In this document: positions 5,268-9,342 of the stretch, piece by piece | Position numbering within the stretch: the first letter of the stretch is position 1 | How the letters are laid out: each line of letters begins with the position of its first letter | Assembly: GCA_026417195.1 (NCBI GenBank) | Contig: JAOADS010000079.1 | Location: 1-9,342 of the forward strand | DNA from: Ignavibacteria bacterium | GTDB taxonomy: Bacteria; Bacteroidota; Ignavibacteria; Tepidaquicellales; OLB5 | Direction: 5' to 3' | DNA length: 9,342 bases | The notes under the pieces: model-generated | The model's input: only the letters and a program-made list of their open reading frames with translations | Database searches by the model: none | What the model was told of the DNA's origin: nothing | Made by a program: the position numbers and the translations under genes

Positions 5268-6782
5268 TTATGGATTTATTTTACTCTCAAGCCACGGCAT
5301 AATATTAAATGCATCAAAGGCATTTTCCTCATTAGGGTCATTGCGGATTTTGGACAAATCCATCTGCATGAATTCGAGCATTTCAATAATTTCCTTTTCG
5401 GTTTTCACTCTGAATGCCTGTCTGACGTAGTTAAGAATAATTTTTTCATATTTATAAATTTTATTTCTCTTTGTCAGGAAATAATATGCCATTCGGAGCG
5501 CATGTTCTATTAAATCCGGATTTCCTGATTCATAAGCTGCGATTAAATTCATAACTCTCGCGTAACACTGATAATCTTCAGAGAGGTCAACGTTTGGCAG
5601 AGAGATAAGTCTGTTCAGCCACGTTCTGCAGTTCTCAAATTTTACCCGATAAAAATAAAGTCTTGCGATAACATAATACCAGACAATTTTCTGCTGCGGA
5701 CTAAGTGTCTTTTCATAAAATGTATGATTCTCTTCAGCATCCTTCAGGGCTGATTCCGCCCACTCGATATACATTCCGTCTGCAGCTGTTGAGAAGATAG
5801 ATATTCCTTTATAATAGTAAAGATCTTTTCTTTCACGTTCTGTTAAGTTGCCGAATACTGAAGGAATTTCTTCCATCTTCCTGTAAGTTTTCTCGTATTC
5901 ACTGTATTCTTCAGCTCTCACAGTCATTACGAGCAGTGAATAAAGCGAAACAATGTATTCATGAATTGATGCCTTGTCTTTTCTTAACTCATCTTCAACA
6001 AGTTCAGAATATTTCTTGCCATATATTAATCTGTTTTTGTAATCTTCTTTCCACTGAGAGGCTACAAGTTTGATGTTATAAAATTTTCTCAACGCAGTAT
6101 TGCTTAAAGCCCGTTTTTCATCCTGAAGTAACGCTTCTTCCGTTATTTCATTTACGGCATTCAAGGCTGCTGAGTCTCTTGCCTTGGATGTAGGATATTT
6201 CTGAAGCATAAGTGTAAATCTTGAACCGAGCTCAGTCATTTCAGAATCATTTTTAAGCTTTACAAGATTTTCCTTTGTCTCAGCTGAAATTTTTCTGATC
6301 TCAGATTCATAACCAGCGGCATCCAGCATATATCTTGCCAGTATTCTTTCTCTTGATAGTATTGCATGAAGATAAACAAACATTTCTTTCTCAACTGCGA
6401 TTTTCTTTGCCCGCTTCAAGGCGTTAAGACTTTGTTTTAAAAGCATCCTTGAATAAAGTATGTCGCTTTGTTCTATCAGGTTTTTCACTTTTGATTCAGG
6501 TGAATTGCCTTCGTGATATTCATTAATGCCCTTGAGTAGCAGATTATAAAGATTGTTCTTGATAATTGAAAAATGTCTGGTATTATCCTTCCCCATTTTC
6601 TTTTTCAGCCTGACCTCATCATAAGTTTCATTCTCACCTGCAAAACTCAGCAGATTCTCAAACAGCTTTAACATATTTCCCTCTTTTCCCGAAGAATAGA
6701 ATTTCAAATACCTTCGCAGGAAGGATTTCTCCTTCCGGTTCATGCTTTTTATAAGGTCAAATATGTCTTTTGAAACAGGCAT
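5268..6782 (-). CDS. Helical-repeat (TPR-like) cytosolic protein of unknown function
   Basis: A 504-residue, highly charged protein with no signal peptide or membrane segment, so cytosolic. The N-terminus IFDLIKSMNRKEKSFLRRYL (7-26), followed by LKLFENLLS (38-46) and IIKNNLYNLLLKGINEY (73-89), matches what I recall as the opening of an uncharacterised Bacteroidota/Ignavibacteriota family that begins LIKSLSKSEKRxFK and continues with helical repeats. The rest is nearly all alpha-helical with tandem aromatic/leucine pairs such as IVWYYVIARLYFYRVKFENC and YARVMNLIAAYESGNPDLIE, like degenerate TPRs, which would suit protein-protein contacts. No catalytic motif was found. The ATG at 6782 has no Shine-Dalgarno; a second Met at residue 14 is possible. 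The gene stands alone and is convergent with the upstream six-gene run. Confidence 0.75.
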   Translation of the reverse strand: MPVSKDIFDLIKSMNRKEKSFLRRYLKFYSSGKEGNMLKLFENLLSFAGENETYDEVRLKKKMGKDNTRHFSIIKNNLYNLLLKGINEYHEGNSPESKVKNLIEQSDILYSRMLLKQSLNALKRAKKIAVEKEMFVYLHAILSRERILARYMLDAAGYESEIRKISAETKENLVKLKNDSEMTELGSRFTLMLQKYPTSKARDSAALNAVNEITEEALLQDEKRALSNTALRKFYNIKLVASQWKEDYKNRLIYGKKYSELVEDELRKDKASIHEYIVSLYSLLVMTVRAEEYSEYEKTYRKMEEIPSVFGNLTERERKDLYYYKGISIFSTAADGMYIEWAESALKDAEENHTFYEKTLSPQQKIVWYYVIARLYFYRVKFENCRTWLNRLISLPNVDLSEDYQCYARVMNLIAAYESGNPDLIEHALRMAYYFLTKRNKIYKYEKIILNYVRQAFRVKTEKEIIEMLEFMQMDLSKIRNDPNEENAFDAFNIMPWLESKINP

Positions 6783-6836
6783 TCTGAATTAATCTGAAAA
6801 ATACACTTTTTAGGTTTTTAGTGCTTTTTTTCGCTT

Positions 6837-6850
6837 TATAGTGCAATATA
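6837..6850. promoter_or_regulatory. Near-perfect 14-bp palindrome upstream of the helical-repeat gene
   Basis: TATAGTGCAATATA is symmetric at six of its seven base pairs and lies 54 bp before the start codon at 6782, a position suited to an operator or promoter element of that minus-strand gene. The half-site TTTATAGTGC (6835-6844) recurs with one change as TTTTTAGTGC (6815-6824), exactly 20 bp away. AT-rich context makes chance symmetry likely, so this is tentative. Confidence 0.25.
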
Positions 6851-6930
6851 GCCAATATTTTTAGATTAATCCTGTAAGAAATTTATTTTGCTCTGCCTGA
6901 ATCATGATTTTAAATTTGCATCAATTCAAT

Positions 6931-6979
6931 CCATCATCTCAGTAAGATTCATATTACTTTCTCTCTTCTGAGATGATGG
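6931..6979. repeat. 12-bp perfect inverted repeat with a 25-bp spacer
   Basis: CCATCATCTCAG (6931-6942) and CTGAGATGATGG (6968-6979) are exact reverse complements. As RNA this makes a 12-bp stem with a 25-nt loop; as DNA it could be a two-part operator. It sits about 110 bp before the propeller gene at 7089 and about 150 bp upstream of the divergent gene start at 6782. No U-tract follows on either strand, so it is not an intrinsic terminator. An inner pairing, AGTAA (6941-6945) with TTACT (6954-6958), would compete with the outer stem. Confidence 0.6.
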
Positions 6980-7000
6980 GGAACAAAGGTAAGTAGGGCT

Positions 7001-7016
7001 GGCTGACAGGTCAGCC
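7001..7016. repeat. GC-rich hairpin in the leader of the first propeller gene
   Basis: GGCTGAC (7001-7007) pairs with GTCAGCC (7010-7016); a GGGCT just before it (6996-7000) could instead pair with AGCCC (7013-7017). It begins 88 bp before the ATG at 7089. No U-tract follows. Its arms share GGCTGA...TCAGCC with the longer hairpin at 8336-8362, which precedes the second paralog, suggesting that hairpin and gene were duplicated together. Confidence 0.5.
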
Positions 7017-7074
7017 CGAAAACCTGAAAATAAAAAAGTTTTCCGATTAATTACATAAAACAAAATCATCCATG

Positions 7075-7081
7075 AAAGGAG
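7075..7081 (+). promoter_or_regulatory. Strong ribosome binding site of the first propeller gene
   Basis: AAAGGAG lies seven bases before the ATG at 7089. It fixes the start and contrasts with most other genes here, which have no recognisable Shine-Dalgarno sequence. Confidence 0.7.
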
Positions 7082-7088
7082 ATAAAAA

Positions 7089-8327
7089 ATGAAACCAATC
7101 TTTAAAACACTTTTAATCACATTCATTTCAATCAATGCATGCTTATATGCTCAGTGGGTAAGCGTTACATCAGGAACATCTCTGCACCTGAATACAGTAA
7201 GTGTGGTTAATTCAACCTTAGCTTATGTTGGCGGAGGTTCAGGCACGGTATTAAAAACCACTAATGCAGGTTTAAACTGGACGACTAAACCCCAGCCTGA
7301 TAGTGGTACTATAACTTCCTACAGTTTCCCTACGGATGTAACAGGATGGGTATCAGCAAGCAATGGTGTGTATAAAACAACAAACGGAGCTTCAAACTGG
7401 ACACAACAGTTATCGGGTAAGTATATCAAGGTTAATTTCATTAATGTAAATACAGGCATTGCAATAACTTATTCTTCAGGTACCTCATCTATACAATATA
7501 CTACAAACGGAGGAAGTAACTATCAGAATATAACATTTACAACAAGGACAAATTTAAGAGGAAGAGACATTTTAATGTTAGGTAGTGCAGTTTGGCTTGT
7601 GTTGGCAGATAATAGTACAGGTGACTCATCTTTTGTTTTTAAAACTACAAATACAGGAAGTTCTTTCTCGCTGGTTTTTTCAGCAAATGAGCATATGCTA
7701 AACTTTGATTTCCTGAATCCCAGTATCGGAATGATGGTCGGTAATAATGGAGTTGTAAGAAGAACTACTGACGGAGGAAGTTCGTGGTCTCTGATAAACA
7801 TAGGCACTTCACAACATCTGCAAGATGTTTACTTTATTAACACTTCAAGAGGCTATATAGTAGGAAATTCAGGTACTATTTTTAAAACTACAAATTCCGG
7901 TATTAACTGGTTTCAGCAGACAAGCGGAACAACACAAAGTCTCATAGGCGTAAGCGGCACAAGTGATGAATCCATAGTAATTGCCTGCGGTTCAAATGGC
8001 ACAATTCTCAGAACCACAAACGGAGGAGTAACATTTGTAACTCCTGTCAGTTCCGAAGTTCCGGAGAGGTTTTCTCTTAATCAGAACTATCCCAACCCGT
8101 TTAATCCGGTTACAAATATAGAGTTCAGTGTAGCTGAAGCAGCTTTGGTAACACTGAAAGTTTATGATATTCTTGGCAGGGAGGTATCAATGCTGTTAAA
8201 TGATAAGCTTTCCCCCGGAATATACAGAACCCAGCTTGACGGCTCATTGCTGCCAAGCGGAACTTACTTCTACAGGTTGACTGCCGGAGAGTTTACTGAA
8301 ACAAGGAAGATGATTTTGATAAAATAA
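7089..8327 (+). CDS. T9SS-exported Ycf48/BNR-like beta-propeller protein
   Basis: A 412-residue secreted protein. Residues 1-22 are a signal peptide ending LYAQ. The body has about seven repeats of the form G-x-x-L/FKTTNxGxNW: near 50-64, 92-104, 132-145, 180-193, 220-233, 260-274 and 302-316. Such repeats build Ycf48/BNR-type propellers, used as scaffolds or binding surfaces; Ycf48 itself is a photosystem II assembly factor, a role not implied here. The C-terminus (about 324-412) is a T9SS type A sorting domain: NQNYPNPFNPVTNIEFSV (331-348), the VYDILGREV strand (358-366), LPSGTYFYRL (388-397) and the terminal KMILIK. It should therefore be carried through the outer membrane and released or anchored at the surface. 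A paralog starts 72 bp downstream, past a strong hairpin. Ligand and function are unknown. Confidence 0.88.
   Translation: MKPIFKTLLITFISINACLYAQWVSVTSGTSLHLNTVSVVNSTLAYVGGGSGTVLKTTNAGLNWTTKPQPDSGTITSYSFPTDVTGWVSASNGVYKTTNGASNWTQQLSGKYIKVNFINVNTGIAITYSSGTSSIQYTTNGGSNYQNITFTTRTNLRGRDILMLGSAVWLVLADNSTGDSSFVFKTTNTGSSFSLVFSANEHMLNFDFLNPSIGMMVGNNGVVRRTTDGGSSWSLINIGTSQHLQDVYFINTSRGYIVGNSGTIFKTTNSGINWFQQTSGTTQSLIGVSGTSDESIVIACGSNGTILRTTNGGVTFVTPVSSEVPERFSLNQNYPNPFNPVTNIEFSVAEAALVTLKVYDILGREVSMLLNDKLSPGIYRTQLDGSLLPSGTYFYRLTAGEFTETRKMILIK
7917..8022 (+). repeat. Near-identical segment shared with the second paralog (copy 1)
   Basis: These 106 bp, encoding the last propeller repeat, match 9237-9342 with only two differences (7944 and 7946, changing an Ile codon to Phe). 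The final 76 bp (7947-8022) are identical. Just upstream the two genes are much less alike: 28 of 60 aligned bases match at 7801-7860, and 36 of 56 at 7861-7916. Confidence 0.9.
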
Positions 8328-8335
8328 TCTGTTAA

Positions 8336-8362
8336 GGGCAGGCTGAAATCTTCAGCCTGCCC
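8336..8362 (+). terminator. Strong GC-rich stem-loop between the paralogs
   Basis: GGGCAGGCTGAA (8336-8347) and TTCAGCCTGCCC (8351-8362) form a perfect 12-bp stem with a 3-nt loop, starting 8 bp after the stop of the first propeller gene. The position fits a transcript end, but the following AAACGTTT is not a proper U-tract, so it may instead stabilise the 3' end of the message or act in the leader of the next gene. It shares GGCTGA...TCAGCC with the hairpin at 7001-7016. Confidence 0.6.
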
Positions 8363-8399
8363 AAACGTTTAACCCTCATCATAAATGAATTGAGAAAAA

Positions 8400-9342
8400 A
8401 TGAAAAAGGTTTTTAAAATATTGTTGTCTGGATTTATTTTAATTGGTGCTTATTCATATTCACAGTGGGTAAGTGTTACGTCAGGTACAAGTAATTTTCT
8501 CAGTTCGGTATTTGTTGTAAACTCCGGTACTGCCTTCACCTGCGGCATTTCAGGAACAGTATTAAGAACAACAAATGCAGGGCTTAACTGGACAAGTGTA
8601 ACTCAGCCGACAAGCGGAACTGTCAATTCACTCAGTTTTCCCTCTGACGGAAACGGAATTACCGGATGGGCTGCCGCTAACGACGGATTCTATAAAACAA
8701 CGAACAGCGGTGTAAACTGGACATCACAACTTAGCGGCGGTAACTACACCGCCGTATGGTTTATTAATCTGAATACTGGCATTGTAATCAGGTCTTCCCC
8801 GTCTTCCCAAATACAATACACTTCTAACGGAGGAGCAAGTTTTCAGGATATAAACTTTACAACGAGAACGGATCTGGTTGGAACAGATGTTGCAATGTTA
8901 AGTACCGCAATCTGGTATGTGTTGGCAAGAAAAAACACAAATGATTCATCCTTTGTATTTAAGTCAACTAACGGAGGAAGCAGTTTCATATTAACTCTGC
9001 CTGTAGTTAGTATTCATAATAAACTTGCTTTCATTGATCCCAATACAGGAATTTTAGCGGGAAATAACGGAGCTTTAAGAAGGACTACAGACGGAGGCAA
9101 TAACTGGACGGTAATTAATACCGGGACAAGTCTTAGTCTGTTTAGTTCCAGCTTCATTAACTCAAACACCGGATATGTGGTTGGTTCTGGTGGTCTTATA
9201 CTTAAAAGCACAAATGCCGGAGCTAACTGGTTTAGTCAGACAAGCGGAACAACACAAAGTCTCTTCGGCGTAAGCGGCACAAGTGATGAATCCATAGTAA
9301 TTGCCTGCGGTTCAAATGGCACAATTCTCAGAACCACAAACG
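8400..9342 (+). CDS. Ycf48/BNR-like beta-propeller protein, second paralog (3' end beyond the window)
   Basis: An open frame from ATG at 8400 to the window edge, 314 full codons. A signal peptide MKKVFKILLSGFILIGAYSY-SQ is followed by QWVSVTSGTS, identical to the first paralog. The same propeller repeats are seen (SGTVLRTTNAGLNW, FYKTTNSGVNW, SSFVFKSTNGGSSF, ALRRTTDGGNNW, LILKSTNAGANW, ILRTTN). A net three codons are gained relative to the first gene, mainly SDGNGITGW against TDVTGW. From the paralog, about 100 more residues including a T9SS sorting domain are expected past the right edge. Only a weak GAG precedes the ATG at 8400, unlike the AAAGGAG of the first gene. Function unknown; probably a surface or secreted binding protein of the same family. 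Confidence 0.87.
   Translation, partial: MKKVFKILLSGFILIGAYSYSQWVSVTSGTSNFLSSVFVVNSGTAFTCGISGTVLRTTNAGLNWTSVTQPTSGTVNSLSFPSDGNGITGWAAANDGFYKTTNSGVNWTSQLSGGNYTAVWFINLNTGIVIRSSPSSQIQYTSNGGASFQDINFTTRTDLVGTDVAMLSTAIWYVLARKNTNDSSFVFKSTNGGSSFILTLPVVSIHNKLAFIDPNTGILAGNNGALRRTTDGGNNWTVINTGTSLSLFSSSFINSNTGYVVGSGGLILKSTNAGANWFSQTSGTTQSLFGVSGTSDESIVIACGSNGTILRTTN
9237..9342 (+). repeat. Near-identical segment shared with the first paralog (copy 2)
   Basis: The partner of 7917-8022, 104 of 106 bases identical and ending at the window edge, so its full extent is unknown. The identity covers silent positions as well as coding ones, which favours recent DNA exchange over protein-level selection. Confidence 0.9.

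Larger units (their letters stand above)
6783..7088. other. Intergenic region between divergent genes
   Basis: This 306 bp region separates the minus-strand helical-repeat gene from the plus-strand propeller gene and must hold both promoters. It contains direct repeats and a palindrome on the side of the minus-strand gene (6807-6850), a 10-bp palindrome AATCATGATT (6900-6909), the 12-bp inverted repeat (6931-6979), the GC-rich hairpin (7001-7016) and the Shine-Dalgarno at 7075-7081. I could not define a promoter with confidence. Confidence 0.55.

Noticed and set aside
5211..5513. 100-codon plus-strand ORF overlapping the lipoprotein stop by 4 bases
   Set aside because: It lies almost wholly antisense to the 504-residue minus-strand gene. 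Its Phe/Ile/Cys-rich product looks like a shadow translation, despite the tempting ATGA overlap with the operon.
7072..7092. Six-codon ORF MKGDKK overlapping the start of the propeller gene
   Set aside because: It simply spans the Shine-Dalgarno; its own ATG has no ribosome binding site, and the overlap is expected by chance from A-rich spacer sequence.
6926..7135. 69-codon minus-strand ORF
   Set aside because: It runs antisense across the start and ribosome binding site of the propeller gene and across the hairpins; no family resemblance.
7523..9211. Minus-strand ORFs at 7523-7807 and 9014-9211
   Set aside because: Both are antisense to the propeller repeats and look alike only because the plus-strand genes are paralogs.

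Overview
The window looks like a piece of chromosome from an Ignavibacteria/Bacteroidota-type (FCB group) bacterium. The DNA is AT-rich. One exported protein ends in a type IX secretion (T9SS) type A sorting domain with the core NQNYPNPFNP, a wording typical of Ignavibacteriota. Most start codons lack a Shine-Dalgarno sequence, and there is a kdsC gene for the Kdo branch of lipopolysaccharide synthesis. The lineage is inferred from these traits, not from a marker gene.

Left part (1-997). The 5' end of a gene for a large secreted protein leaves the window leftwards on the minus strand. Behind it lies about 690 bp without a long gene. This holds two tiny overlapping minus-strand ORFs that could encode small membrane peptides, and a REP-like patch with two short palindromes, one of which fits the ATTCCC-N8-GGGAAT pattern.

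Middle (998-5214). kdsC on the minus strand diverges from a compact plus-strand run of six genes: a secreted NTF2/SnoaL-like protein, a DUF4126 membrane protein, a GH5-like glycosidase, a secreted six-cysteine protein of unknown function, an M48 metalloprotease and a META-domain (HslJ-like) lipoprotein. Gaps are 34, 1 and 43 bp, followed by overlaps of 1 and 4 bp, so the six probably form one operon. Every product carries a signal peptide, a lipobox or membrane segments, which suggests a shared role in the cell envelope. That role is inferred.

Right part (5215-9342). A convergent minus-strand gene encodes a 504-residue helical cytosolic protein of unknown function. After a 306 bp intergenic region with a 12-bp perfect inverted repeat and a GC-rich hairpin come two tandem paralogous genes on the plus strand. 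They encode secreted Ycf48/BNR-like beta-propeller proteins; the first is complete with its T9SS tail, and the second is cut by the window edge. The paralogs are only moderately similar over most of their length, but the last 106 bp of overlap differ at 2 positions, which points to recent gene conversion or recombination.

No tRNA, rRNA, CRISPR array, transposase or phage gene was recognised. The strongest candidates for something undescribed are the six-gene envelope operon, the mosaic propeller paralogs and the tiny overlapping membrane ORFs.
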